A stretch of 64,000 nucleotides of DNA from NCBI RefSeq assembly GCF_014205275.1, contig NZ_JACHND010000001.1:7378001-7442000 (forward strand), read 5' to 3'. Shown here piece by piece: positions 46,801-54,388 of this stretch. Made by a program: the position numbers and the translations under genes. The DNA comes from Sphaerisporangium siamense. GTDB taxonomy: Bacteria; Actinomycetota; Actinomycetes; Streptosporangiales; Streptosporangiaceae. A model generated the notes under the pieces. That model was not told the origin of the DNA. It worked only from the letters and a program-made list of their open reading frames with translations, and made no database searches. The stretch's first letter is position 1; each line of letters begins with the position of its first letter.

Positions 46801-47663
46801 CCGATCCAGAAGTCGACCCCGTACGGCGCGCTCTCACACTGGACGCCCTCGACAAGGCCGTCCACCTCGTCCACCCCCAAGACCCCGACAACCCGGAGAA
46901 CAATCCCAACGGCCCCGACACACCCGCCGGCCCCGCGTCGTACGGCGGTGCGGCGCCCGCGCCGGCGGGCACGTCACGACGTGAGGTCGCGGAAGCGCTT
47001 CTCCTGGCCGCTCGGGACGCCTCCGTACACGTACCGCTGCGCAGGGAGGCCGCGCATGTCCTAGCCAATGATCACGACGGGTACCGGACGCAAGCGGCGG
47101 AGATCCTACGAGAGCTCGCCGCGACACGGTCCGCCCCGCCCCGGGAACGCCGGGCGGCTGTACGTGACCTCGCGAGTCTGGGACCTGAGCACCACGCCGA
47201 TGCCACGCGCATCCTCCAGGAGATCGCCGCCGCACCCGCCGCGAACAGGACGGACACGGTGGAGACAGTGCGGGCCGGATATCCGAAGGGCTTTGCGGAG
47301 GACCGGGAGGCCGCAGGCGTTGCGGAGACAGCGGAAGTGGGGGACGGCTCATACGAGCGGGGGATGGCGCTGCTTCTGCTCGCCTCCCTCGATCCGTCGT
47401 ATCGGAAGGCCGCGGCCGACGCCGCGACGCGAATTCTCGAAGACCCGCGCGTTCCTCCCCGTGAACTTCTGGACGTCGCCGGGGAGCTCCCCGGACTCGG
47501 TGCCCGGTACCGGCACCACGCCGCCATGGCGCTCTACGCTCTCGCCACCGACTCCTCGGCGACCACGGAGGACAGGCGCCGCGCGGCGGGAGCCATCGCC
47601 GATCTGGTGGGCGGCGAAGGGCGGGTCAGGGGGCCGCTTTGGGTCAGGGAACACGTCGCGTGA
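40854..47663 (+). CDS. Giant trypsin-NACHT-HEAT repeat protein (2269 residues)
   Basis: Residues 1-195 are a trypsin-like serine protease with an intact triad: His31 (TCAHVV), Asp83 (GDVAVL) and Ser158 (GFSGAAV). Residues 290-560 are a NACHT/STAND NTPase: Walker A GAAGLGKST (318-326) and Walker B WLIVVDALDE (423-432), with LITTRPLSP as sensor. Helical adaptor segments follow. From about 770 to 2250 there are more than 30 HEAT-like repeats of about 38 residues (pattern R.AA.eLa.LG.ehR..A..vL..LA.DP). The design suggests a sensor (repeats), a switch (NACHT) and an effector (protease), kept inactive until a trigger binds. There is no signal peptide. Internal tandem duplications lie at 41853 and 45900. 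The system's trigger and substrate are unknown. Confidence 0.88.
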   Translation: MRPWSVRVHGPRGICGAGVLLDPHHVLTCAHVVNTALGRPPDAPELPASPIELDFPFSADGHRLSAWVADGGWFPIQGDERGDVAVLALAAPAPDGAAPAVFRERAERGTPVHAYGYPPGVDTGVWAVSYEVGDPGGPEWIQLDATRPTGRRIEHGFSGAAVERLGDGRVVGIVVTEDPTDTAKVAWMLPTSVLSSRWRLPHVERSPHVPAHDRSRGGPPGPAARPACLADAAPEVAGVLRIMRQVADDLPYPLRGGHGRLPLSGVYVRQSVTAASESRRPWDEGIEDMAEEERRPASGPSQPFEQVFERHDHLVIEGAAGLGKSTLGRVLTRHMAERVLDSQDIPADGDPAHMAGRVLDSQNAPADGDPALVPIMLPARVLAGHLDRSWPEALQAAVTAEYGRPDGEVPAGVFSRPLHGRRWLIVVDALDEIPHQDDRERLLTALAARLPDGDGPARYLITTRPLSPGEIDRLRGPRVGFYALQPFDDEALRAFAHNWFDPGNIPSGDAAAEEFLRQVRLAGLEEILEVPLLATVAAHVHQSRRDRPLPAGRYELYEEYMAQFARARSGTAATTLAPLGDLPGGPALATWLSEHQADLMEELATAYTTSERALIEVARRFLAEHAPMPARLPLDWDDVLAEWLCRSGILGRSGTRLRFLHQTFAEHLAATARAKALPDTFAPDEPPWDELVRDMLLEDENARRVLLHHLHLRGPGAALLDWLQQGTLDQRACAETLIQEGTPTSESQLDVHLTRVERQVRAGRPAELKNLAGLTRHAMVRRRLEALLTETTALSAYETITLVDLLRERSDHVRREGPSLLRTLATSDGSVHLPLEAAVVLARFGGEHRAEGAHVLYAIGVDPSCDILVREHAGEALARLGPENRTRAGDAFHRLAADPAVWFWTRLRSAERLAALGGEHRTRAAEILRAMAANTEAPGWARHPPAKELAKLGGRHRAEALDLLRRLADEPDVDAYERGEALVAMAEIEPLHRSEAADALTRLATDLTVDAWTRFRAARELADLGAESRAKAARIFFDQARDPDTDPGSRQSSAVELSNLGTQFHAWAREALRLVGTDLTISPDEARTAATRLPLLRAEGHAHAAEILLRLAAASSVPVYERFRAATTLAKLGGEYTDRVHGLVVGLLDDPLAPSFARVLAAAIWAALRPHDTPVTAALVHQLAMAPTTPPEARILGARALLGMEDRGLGRAAEVLGVVASDHLAGARERERAADELLSLGDENRDRAAVHYGEIATDPTTDGGDRVNSARAAALVGSGRIHGTEILYGFVLDPTVEPRIRMIAVGYLVMGGREHHQRVISTLYGLISDPAAPVELRVSAARRLTDFGPEHRERALKVIYRLAADPGLSDEDKLGFLTAVDLMDRERRAEVAVSLRRLTTDPFTPAVTRRSAAVELGKLGGEHTSWATAVLHRLATDPALPPDARRSAAEELATLGEDGRRQAVDVMHGLALDPRSVPEDRGEAAYELAKLSGADRDRGARVLLGIAVDPRVAPGDRCSAAWRLGRLGGGHRDRGAEILDDLARDPAADPDDRLIAARRLVTLGPAAQPRAVDALSRLARDPGAGAFVRRWAAESLAELPSPHTEALAADCLALLAEDGAADAWNRCWAIERLMTLDSAARRRALKAAYDFTREQAPPPSSRAEPLPRDTALAQMVRASMAVADTVAADTVAADTVRGGRLPTEAALGGKVSADTAAGGTAGWCGRDMVEWPGGDGELDLPRVLAVAWLADIGDEHHHRAVDLLTRFSEDRAHSGRDRILAAFSLLGLSHIHRERGARLLRWIADDPRLRAWERRQAADVLTRLGHEHRATAAALLGAIVADASADLWERVEAAQALDVLDPTGRPAAVAALRPVVGEYAVPVEQRLAAVDVLLRLGPEGRCAAIDLLWEIAGEVEDEARRRALLILARMEDGPREEAARRLGALAADAYVAADVRLRAALDLARMGDAWHAGAVKALRRLAADPEVDPVRRALTLDALDKAVHLVHPQDPDNPENNPNGPDTPAGPASYGGAAPAPAGTSRREVAEALLLAARDASVHVPLRREAAHVLANDHDGYRTQAAEILRELAATRSAPPRERRAAVRDLASLGPEHHADATRILQEIAAAPAANRTDTVETVRAGYPKGFAEDREAAGVAETAEVGDGSYERGMALLLLASLDPSYRKAAADAATRILEDPRVPPRELLDVAGELPGLGARYRHHAAMALYALATDSSATTEDRRRAAGAIADLVGGEGRVRGPLWVREHVA
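41853..41966 (+). repeat. 57-bp tandem duplication inside the NACHT domain
   Basis: Two adjacent 57-bp copies (41853-41909 and 41910-41966) encode HMAERVLDSQDIPADGDPA and HMAGRVLDSQNAPADGDPA. The few differences suggest a recent event. It lies shortly after Walker A and keeps the frame. Confidence 0.9.
45900..45944 (+). repeat. 15-bp tandem repeat in a linker of the giant protein
   Basis: Three copies of a 15-bp unit (GCGGACACGGTCGCG-like) encode ADTVA repeats in a non-HEAT linker (about residues 1683-1697). It is in frame, so copy-number change would only vary linker length. Confidence 0.75.
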
Positions 47664-47677
47664 CGTGCGGATCAGTC

Positions 47678-47711
47678 CGGAGCGATGCTCTCTATTGATA
47701 GCAGTGCTCTG
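47678..47711. promoter_or_regulatory. Two operator half-copies before tetR
   Basis: CGGAGCGATGCTCTC (47678-47692) and GATAGCAGTGCTCTG (47697-47711) each match 12 of 15 bases of the palindrome at 40293. They end 13 bp before the tetR start, as expected for autoregulation. Confidence 0.6.
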
Positions 47712-47724
47712 CTATGGTGGAAGG

Positions 47725-48429
47725 ATGAACGCCAGTCGTACCGCGAGGGAGCGGGTCAGGGCCGAGTTGATCGGGGAGATCAAGGAGGCGGCGCGGCGGC
47801 AGCTCGCGGTGGAGGGGGCCACGGGGCTGTCGTTGCGGGCCGTGGCGCGGGAGCTCGGCATGGTGTCGTCGGCGATCTATCGCTACTTCCCCAGCAGGGA
47901 CGAGCTGCTGACCGCGCTGATCATCGAGGCCTTCGACGCGGTGGGCGCGGCGGTCGAGGCGGCGGACGCGGCGTGTCCCAGGGATGCGTATCTGGACCGG
48001 TGGATGGCCGCCTGCCGGGCCATCCGAAGCTGGGCGCTGGCCCATCCGCACGAGTACGCGCTGATCCACGGCTCGCCGGTGCCCGGTTACGTCGCCCCGC
48101 GGGACACGGCCGCGGCCGCCGCGCGGGACGGCATCGTGATGGCGGCGATCCTGAGCGAGGCGCACAAGGCGGGACGGCTCGCTCCCCGCCCCTCGGAACT
48201 CCCGCCTGTGCCGCCCTCCTTCGCCGAGGACGCGGCCGGGCTGCGCGAGGCCCTGTTCTTCGCCCTGCCCGACGACCTCATCATGCAGGCGGTGATGGCC
48301 TGGACGTCGATCTACGGCGTGGTCAGCTTCGAGCTGTTCGGCATGTACAACAACGTCATCACCGACACCGCCGCCGCGTTCGACCATCACGCCCTGTGCC
48401 AGGCCCGTCTCATGGGCTTCGGGGACTGA
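47725..48429 (+). CDS. TetR-family regulator with WHG-type C-terminus
   Basis: The protein has 234 residues. The N-terminal helix-turn-helix (LSLRAVARELGMVSSAIYRY) is typical. The C-terminal domain has the W-H/HG-like region (WALAHPHEYALIHGSPVPGY) of TetR_C WHG proteins. The ATG follows GTGGAAGG. It is 61 bp behind the giant protease gene. The operator-like palindromes before it and upstream of the Trypco operon suggest that it controls both. The ligand is unknown. Confidence 0.9.
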   Translation: MNASRTARERVRAELIGEIKEAARRQLAVEGATGLSLRAVARELGMVSSAIYRYFPSRDELLTALIIEAFDAVGAAVEAADAACPRDAYLDRWMAACRAIRSWALAHPHEYALIHGSPVPGYVAPRDTAAAAARDGIVMAAILSEAHKAGRLAPRPSELPPVPPSFAEDAAGLREALFFALPDDLIMQAVMAWTSIYGVVSFELFGMYNNVITDTAAAFDHHALCQARLMGFGD

Positions 48430-48607
48430 GCGAGGAGTCGGCGCCGGGCGGGTGCCCGCGCGCGACAATCGGCGCGGCGAGGGGCTCTCGCGCCATACGA
48501 TGCGCACACGGGGCGAAAGCATGCGACCCGCCCACCGGCCGGTCGTGAGGCGGGCGCGGGCGGCGGGCTTCGAGGACGAGGCGCGGGCGCGGAACGGAGG
48601 AGCGGCG

Positions 48608-49735
48608 ATGGGCGAGCCGGCGACCGAGCACGCCGAGCACGCTGAGGAGGGCTCTGGCCGCGCCGGTCACGCCGATCGGACCGGCCACACCGATCGCGCC
48701 GGCCTGTCCCGCACGCAGGTGCCGCGTGATCGGCCGCGTGAGGGGGCCGCCGTCTGGCATCACCGGGGCGACAAGTGGCTGGCGCTCGGGGTGTGGACGG
48801 AGCGGCGGGCCGGGCTGGGTGAGGACGCGGACCCGCTGCTGGTGCACCACGGCCCCACCCGCGAGGGCATCGTGGGAGTCTTCGACGGCGCGGGCGGCGC
48901 GGGCGCCGCGGTGGTCTGGCGGTCGCGTGACGGGCTTCTCCGGACCGGCGCCTGGGCAGGGTCGCGCATGGCGCGCGCGTGCGTCGAGTCCTGGTTCCTG
49001 GACGGCGTCGCGGACGGCACGCCGTTCGAGGCCGAAGAGCTGCGCGGACGGCTCGCGGCGGAGCTGGCCGCGGCCCGTCCCCGCACCACCAGCAAGATCA
49101 TCAGCTCGATGCGCAGGGACCTGCCGTCCACGATGGCCGCGATCCGCTACAAGGCCGGGAACGGCGGGGTGGAGTGCGAGGCGCTGTGGGCGGGCGACTC
49201 CCGGGCGTACGCGCTCACGCCGGGCGCGGGGCTGCGGGCGCTCACCCGCGACCACACCGTCGAGACCGACGCGCTGGAACAGCTCCTGCAGGACCCTCCG
49301 CTGACGAACATGCTGTGCGCCGACCGCGCCTTCACCGTCGAGGCCCACCGCACGCCGCTGGACACCCCGTGCGTGCTGGTCTGCGCCACCGACGGCTTCT
49401 TCGGGTACGTCGAGACGCCGTCCGACTTCGAGCGCCACCTGCTCGGCACGCTCGCCGAGTCGCGGGACGAGCGCGACTGGGCCGAGCGGCTTGCCGACCG
49501 CGTCTCGGGGTACTCGGCGGACGACGCGTCGCTGAGCCTGGCGGCGTTCGGGTTCGCCGGCCTGGACGACCTGAGGGAAGGGTTCGGCCCCCGCCTCCGC
49601 GAGCTGGAGGAGGGCTACGCGGGCGCGGAGGACGGCGACCAGGCCGCGCGCACGCGGTGGCGGGAACGTGCCTGGCAGGACTACCGGCGGTGCTACGAGG
49701 AGCTCATGCCGCCGCCGCGCGAAGGGACGAGATGA
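48608..49735 (+). CDS. PP2C-like protein phosphatase
   Basis: The protein has 375 residues. After a His/Glu/Gly-rich disordered start, the PPM motifs appear in order: GVFDGAGGAG (metal-binding Asp), LWAGDSRAYAL, LVCATDGFFGY and SADDASLSLAAF (last metal Asp). It would remove phosphate from Ser/Thr. The ATG at 48608 follows GGAGGAGCGGCG. It overlaps the kinase gene by ATGA. PP2C, kinase and vWA genes in a row match the TerY-P-type phosphorylation triad known from many bacteria. Confidence 0.85.
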   Translation: MGEPATEHAEHAEEGSGRAGHADRTGHTDRAGLSRTQVPRDRPREGAAVWHHRGDKWLALGVWTERRAGLGEDADPLLVHHGPTREGIVGVFDGAGGAGAAVVWRSRDGLLRTGAWAGSRMARACVESWFLDGVADGTPFEAEELRGRLAAELAAARPRTTSKIISSMRRDLPSTMAAIRYKAGNGGVECEALWAGDSRAYALTPGAGLRALTRDHTVETDALEQLLQDPPLTNMLCADRAFTVEAHRTPLDTPCVLVCATDGFFGYVETPSDFERHLLGTLAESRDERDWAERLADRVSGYSADDASLSLAAFGFAGLDDLREGFGPRLRELEEGYAGAEDGDQAARTRWRERAWQDYRRCYEELMPPPREGTR

Positions 49736-50718
49736 AGTTCGGCGCAGTGATCAGGGGTTACCACGTCGTCAGCGAGCCGACCAACGACGGCGGCGGCAAG
49801 TGCGTGTGGGCCTTCGCGGTGCGAGGCGGGCGCGAGTACTTCATCAAGCGCTTCCTGGAGCCGAAGCGGCCCCGCGAGGGGTCCACCGCGTCGGCGGCGA
49901 GCAAGGCGCTGCGGCTGCGCGAGTGCGAGGAGTTCGAGCGGCGTCAGCGGGCCATCATGGACCGGCTCTCCTACGACGTGACCGGCGCGGGCAACCTCGT
50001 CCTGGCCGCCGACTTCTTCCACGAGGGCACGACGTACTACAAGGTGACCGAGCGCATCGTCCCCTCTCCCCTGGACGAGCCGCACGGCCTCACGCCGCGC
50101 GGGAAGTCCGTGCTGTTGAAGACCCTCGGGCTGAGCGTCGGGCTGCTGCACGGCATCGGCGTCGTCCACGGCGACCTGAAGCCGTCCAACGTGCTCATCC
50201 AGAAGAAGAACCCGCGCGCCTTCCACACCGCCAAGCTCATCGACTTCGACGACTCCTACATCTCCGGGCGCCCGCCGGGGCGGGAGACCATCACCGGCGA
50301 CTCGGTGTACGGCGCGCCGGAGTGGCGGCGGTACGTGCAGGGCGACCCGGACTCGCGTCCGGACCACCTGACGACGTCGGTGGACGTCTTCGCGCTCGGG
50401 CTCATGGCGCACCGGTACCTGACCGGCGCGATCCCCGGGTTCGACGAGCGGCACGACTCGCCCGCCGACGCCGTGATGGCGGGCGAGGCCCTGCGCATGG
50501 ACGACCGGCTGGGCGCGCCCGTGCGCGCGCTGCTCTCGGCCATGACGGCCCTGGACCCGGCCGCCCGGCCGCCGGTCTCGGCGTTCCTGGCTACGCTTGG
50601 CGATCCGGAGGCGTGCGTGCTGCACGTACGGCCCCCCGAGGGGCCCGGGCCCGCCATGCCCCCTCCCCCGCGGCCGGGCTCGCGCGTGCGCATCAACCTC
50701 GGCGACGGCCGTCGCTGA
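49732..50718 (+). CDS. Serine/threonine protein kinase
   Basis: This 328-residue cytoplasmic kinase has a Gly-rich loop (EPTNDGGGKCVWAF), the ATP-binding Lys in YFIKRFLE, the catalytic loop GVVHGDLKPSNVL and the DFG equivalent LIDFDDSY; GAPEWRRY is the APE motif. There is no transmembrane or PASTA region; the C-terminus is a short Pro-rich tail. It is the partner of the overlapping PP2C gene and the following vWA gene. Confidence 0.9.
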   Translation: MKFGAVIRGYHVVSEPTNDGGGKCVWAFAVRGGREYFIKRFLEPKRPREGSTASAASKALRLRECEEFERRQRAIMDRLSYDVTGAGNLVLAADFFHEGTTYYKVTERIVPSPLDEPHGLTPRGKSVLLKTLGLSVGLLHGIGVVHGDLKPSNVLIQKKNPRAFHTAKLIDFDDSYISGRPPGRETITGDSVYGAPEWRRYVQGDPDSRPDHLTTSVDVFALGLMAHRYLTGAIPGFDERHDSPADAVMAGEALRMDDRLGAPVRALLSAMTALDPAARPPVSAFLATLGDPEACVLHVRPPEGPGPAMPPPPRPGSRVRINLGDGRR

Positions 50719-50781
50719 CCCCACGGCCCGGCCGGGACGGTCCCGGCGGGCTCGCGAACGATCGGAAGGGACGAACCGGCA

Positions 50782-51489
50782 ATGACAACCGGCCAGCAGC
50801 ACACCGGGAACCTGCGGTACGCGGTCGACATCGTGCTGTGCATCGACGTGACCGAGAGCATGCGCCCGGTGCTGGACACCGTCAAAGAGAGCGCCCTGTC
50901 GTTCCACGAGCGGCTGGAGTCCGTGATGACGCGGGCGGGCAAGGCGATCAGTCAGCTCCGCCTGAGGGTGATCGGCTTCCGCGACTTCGCCGACCGCGCC
51001 GACGACGCGATCGAGGAGAGCGACTTCTTCGTCCTTCCCGACCAGGCGCCCGAGTTCGAGAGGTTCGTGCGCCGCCTGGAGGCGACCGGCGGCGGCGACT
51101 TCCCCGAGTCCGGGCTGGAGGCCCTCGCGCTGGCCATCAACGCGCCCTGGGAGAAGGGCCTGGACCGGCGGCGTCACGTCATCGTCCTGTTCACCGACGC
51201 CCCCGCGCACCCGATCGGCACGCCGGAGGCCATGGCCGCGCACACCTACCCGATGCACATCCCGCGCACCATGGACGAGCTGTTCGAGGAGTGGGGGTAC
51301 GCGAGCAGCCAGACGGCCGTCATGGAGCACTCGGCGAAGCGGCTCGTCCTGTTCGCCCCCGACACCGAGCCGTGGACCGGCATCACCGACGAGTGGAGCC
51401 TCACCATGCAGTTTCCGTCAAAAGCGGGCGAAGGTCTCCAGGACGTCGAAATGGATGAAATCATTAACACCATCGTGCACAGCCTCTGA
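50782..51489 (+). CDS. vWA domain protein (TerY-like)
   Basis: The protein has 235 residues. DIVLCIDVTESM carries the metal-ion-dependent adhesion site (D-x-T-x-S variant DVTES). The second Asp/Thr elements are GFRDFAD and LFTDAPAH. The rest is a complete vWA fold. In TerY-P triads this protein is the proposed scaffold or substrate of the kinase and phosphatase. The ATG has GGAAGGGACGAACCGGCA upstream. It is 63 bp behind the kinase gene and the last triad member before the zinc-finger gene. Confidence 0.88.
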   Translation: MTTGQQHTGNLRYAVDIVLCIDVTESMRPVLDTVKESALSFHERLESVMTRAGKAISQLRLRVIGFRDFADRADDAIEESDFFVLPDQAPEFERFVRRLEATGGGDFPESGLEALALAINAPWEKGLDRRRHVIVLFTDAPAHPIGTPEAMAAHTYPMHIPRTMDELFEEWGYASSQTAVMEHSAKRLVLFAPDTEPWTGITDEWSLTMQFPSKAGEGLQDVEMDEIINTIVHSL

Positions 51490-51700
51490 CGCCCGCGCCG
51501 CCCGCCCCCGAACCCGAGGACGTACCGTGAGGACGGACGGCGACGCCGAGGGGGGAGAACGGTCCACGCCCTCGACGGGACCGGTCCCCTGAGGGCGAGC
51601 GGTAGCGTCCATGAGGACGGAAAGCAGCGCCCCGGAAGACGGCACGCGGGCCGCCGGACGGGGCGTGTTCGGCGGAGTGGGTCGATCGGCAGGGGGTGCC

Positions 51701-52435
51701 ATGGCAGGTACTACATGGCAGTGCGCGGCCTGCGACACCTACAACGACGCGCAGCAGGCCCGCTGCATGGTCTGCGACGAACGCCGCGCCCCCGAACCGC
51801 CGTCTCCCGCCGCCGCCCCGCCCGGCGCTCCCCAGGGGAACACCGGTCGTCCCGCGCCCAGCGACGGCCGTACCCAGCCCCGTCCCGGACGACCTCCCGG
51901 CTTCCGGGGCGGTCCCGTGCCCCCGGCCGGACCGGTCCGCCCGCCCGCCCCCGGGTACCCCGCACGCCCGGGAGGCTCCCCGTACGGCGGCGCGCCCGGC
52001 GGCCGTCCTGTGCCACCACCCGGCATGCCACCGTCCGGCATGCCGCCGCGGCCGGGAACTGTCCCCCCGGGCCGCCCGGGCACGGCCTACCCTCCGTCCG
52101 CGGGCCCCACGGGCACCGCTCACCGCCCCGGTCCCGCGGGCGGTGCGGCCGGTCCCACCGGCACGGGGTATCCCCCGTCGGCCGCCTGGCCCTACCCCCT
52201 CACGCCCACCGGCCCGGCGAACCCCACCGGCCTGACGGGAGCGCCGTTCCGGCCGCCCGGTCACATGGCGCCGTACGTCCCTCCGGGCACGCCCCTGCGC
52301 CCGCCCGGCACCGGCCCCGTGGTCCCCGCCCGCGCCGGCCTGACGTTCGGCGGCTGCCTCGCCATCGGCGCGGCCTGTTTCTTCGGCCTTGTGATCCTCC
52401 TCATGGTCCTCGGTCTGCTGGCCAGCCTCTTCTGA
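51701..52435 (+). CDS. RanBP2-type zinc-finger protein with Pro-rich linker and C-terminal membrane helix
   Basis: The protein has 244 residues from the ATG at 51701, which follows CAGGGGGTGCC; an upstream ATG at 51611 lacks a site. Residues 4-26 are a zinc finger of the form W-x-C-x2-C...N...C-x2-C (TWQCAACDTYN; ARCMVCDER). About 180 Pro/Gly-rich residues follow, then a single membrane helix (CFFGLVILLMVLGLLASLF) at the very C-terminus. It looks like a tail-anchored adaptor that could tether the phosphorylation cassette to the membrane. The role is inferred from adjacency only. Confidence 0.75.
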   Translation: MAGTTWQCAACDTYNDAQQARCMVCDERRAPEPPSPAAAPPGAPQGNTGRPAPSDGRTQPRPGRPPGFRGGPVPPAGPVRPPAPGYPARPGGSPYGGAPGGRPVPPPGMPPSGMPPRPGTVPPGRPGTAYPPSAGPTGTAHRPGPAGGAAGPTGTGYPPSAAWPYPLTPTGPANPTGLTGAPFRPPGHMAPYVPPGTPLRPPGTGPVVPARAGLTFGGCLAIGAACFFGLVILLMVLGLLASLF

Positions 52436-52473
52436 TCCGGGCGTCCGCATGACCCCGCACCGGCCCGGCGGGG

Positions 52474-53118
52474 TCAGCGGCCGAGCAGCGTGTCGATTTC
52501 GGCGTCGAACAGCAGGGCGGGGTCGAAGCCCATTCCGGTGAAGTGGCCGGCGAGTTCCAGGGACAGGACGCCGTGCAGGCGCGTCCAGCAGGCCAGGGCG
52601 AGGCGCAGCGTCTGCGGGGAGACCGGCTTTCCGCCGTCCCAGTGCCGGTGCCCGTCGAGGTGGTCGTCGAAGCCGGTCTTCGCGGCGCCGGTGGACGGGG
52701 CCTCGCAGGCGTCGAGCAGGACCGCCATGATCTCGCCGCTGATCGCGGTGATGTCGTCGGGGGCGTGGTAGCCGGGGATGGGCGTGCCGTAGATGAGCAG
52801 GTACCGCTGGGGGTCGGCCAGCGCCCAGCGGCGCAGCGCGTGCGCGAGGCCCGGCAGGCCGGCGCCGTCCGCGGCGGCGGCCAGGAAGGCGTCGGCGAGG
52901 CTGCGGTAGGCGTCCCTGACCAGCTCGGTGATCAGGTCGTCGCGGCCGGCGAAGTAGCGGTAGAGCGCCGGGCCGCTCATGCCCATCTGCTTGGCGATCG
53001 CGTTGAGGGACAGCGCGGACGCCCCGGCCGTGGCGATCTGCTCCCACGCCCGCTCCTTGATCTCCGTACGCACCTGCGTCCGGTACCGCTCACGCGGAGA
53101 ATCCACGGTCTTCGCCAT
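52474..53118 (-). CDS. TetR-family regulator
   Basis: The protein has 214 residues. LSLNAIAKQMGMSGPALYRY is the helix-turn-helix, and WALADPQRYLLIYGTPIPGY identifies the WHG-type ligand domain, related to the regulator at 47725. It is divergent from the reductase gene across 152 bp; the pair is a common design in which the repressor controls itself and the enzyme. Confidence 0.9.
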   Translation of the reverse strand: MAKTVDSPRERYRTQVRTEIKERAWEQIATAGASALSLNAIAKQMGMSGPALYRYFAGRDDLITELVRDAYRSLADAFLAAAADGAGLPGLAHALRRWALADPQRYLLIYGTPIPGYHAPDDITAISGEIMAVLLDACEAPSTGAAKTGFDDHLDGHRHWDGGKPVSPQTLRLALACWTRLHGVLSLELAGHFTGMGFDPALLFDAEIDTLLGR

Positions 53119-53226
53119 GCCACCACCTCGCCGTTCGGATGGTTACACCGTATCGCGGACGGTAGCCAATCTAACGAATCTCCCCCGGTCTTCTTGACGG
53201 CACGCCCCGGCGCCTGGCAGGGTTAT

Positions 53227-53241
53227 GTTACAAGTTCTAAC
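53227..53241. promoter_or_regulatory. Operator-like palindrome before the reductase gene
   Basis: GTTACAAGTTCTAAC is an imperfect 15-bp palindrome (one mismatched pair), 29 bp before the ATG at 53271. It is the likely TetR site. Confidence 0.5.
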
Positions 53242-53270
53242 TAACACAAGAGCATGTAATGGAGGTTCTC

Positions 53271-54302
53271 ATGGCCGGAGAAGAGCGCGTCGAGGTGGTC
53301 CTGCCGGGCAAGGTCGAGCCGGACGGGCTCGTGATCCGGCACGTCCCCGTCCCCGTGCCCGGCGCGGGGCAGGTCCTGGTCCGCGTGGAGGCGACCGGGG
53401 TGTCGTTCGCCGAGCAGCAGATGCGGCGTGGCCGCTACTACGACCAGCCGCCCTTCCCCTTCGTGCCCGGGTACGACCTGGTCGGCACGGTGGTCGCGAC
53501 CGGCACGGGCGTCAGGTCCGGCCTGGCCGGCGCACGGGTCGCCGCGCTCACCAAGGTGGGCGCCTGGGCCAGCCACGTGCCGCTGGACGCGGCGGACGTC
53601 GTCGAGGTGCCGGACGGCGTCGGCGCCGCCGAGGCGGAGACCGCGGTCGTGAACGGCATCACGGCCTGGCAGATGCTGCACCGCAAGGCGCGGGTCCGCG
53701 CCGGGCAGACCATCCTCGTGCACGGCGCCAACGGCGGGGTCGGCATGATGCTCGTCCAGCTGGCCCGCAGCGCGGGCGTACGGGTCATCGGGACGGCGTC
53801 CGCGCGCCACCACGACACCCTGCGCGGGCTCGGCGTGACCCCCATCGACTACCGCGCCGGGGACGTCCCCGCCCGGGTGCGGGAGCTGGCGCCCGGCGGC
53901 GTGGACGCGGTATTCGACCACGTCGGCGGGCGCAGCGTCCTCGACTCCTGGCGGCTGCTCGCCCCCGGCGGCACCCTCGTCTCCTACGGCAGCGCGTCCA
54001 CCCGCGACGACACCGGCTCCAAGCAGTGGCCCATCCTGAAGATCCTCGGCCGCACATGGCTGTGGAACGCCCTGCCCAACCGCCGCCGCGCGTACTTCTT
54101 CAACGTCTGGGCCGGCCGCGCCCTCGCCAAGGCCCGCTTCCGCGCCCGGCTGCGCGCCGACCTCACCCAGGTCTTCGCGGCCCTGAAGACCGGGGCCATC
54201 TCCCCGGCCATCGCCGCCGAACTCCCCCTGTCCCAGGCCGCCGACGCCCTGCGCCTGGCCGAATCCGGCACGGTCACCGGCAAGATCATCCTCACCGCCT
54301 GA
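53271..54302 (+). CDS. Zinc-type MDR-family NAD(P)-dependent reductase
   Basis: This 343-residue medium-chain reductase is of the quinone-reductase type. VRVEATGVSFAEQQMRRG and FPFVPGYDLVGTVVATG form the N-terminal domain, and ILVHGANGGVGMMLVQLARSAG is the cofactor site. The catalytic zinc ligands are absent, so it probably reduces C=C or quinone bonds. The ATG at 53271 has GGAGG five bases upstream; an in-frame ATG four codons earlier is less likely. Confidence 0.9.
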   Translation: MAGEERVEVVLPGKVEPDGLVIRHVPVPVPGAGQVLVRVEATGVSFAEQQMRRGRYYDQPPFPFVPGYDLVGTVVATGTGVRSGLAGARVAALTKVGAWASHVPLDAADVVEVPDGVGAAEAETAVVNGITAWQMLHRKARVRAGQTILVHGANGGVGMMLVQLARSAGVRVIGTASARHHDTLRGLGVTPIDYRAGDVPARVRELAPGGVDAVFDHVGGRSVLDSWRLLAPGGTLVSYGSASTRDDTGSKQWPILKILGRTWLWNALPNRRRAYFFNVWAGRALAKARFRARLRADLTQVFAALKTGAISPAIAAELPLSQAADALRLAESGTVTGKIILTA

Positions 54303-54388
54303 TCCCGTGTTCGGCGGAGCCCCGGGGAGGACCGGCCGCGAGTGGACGGCCTCCGGCTCGGGGTTGCGCGGATTGGGATGATGGGCGG

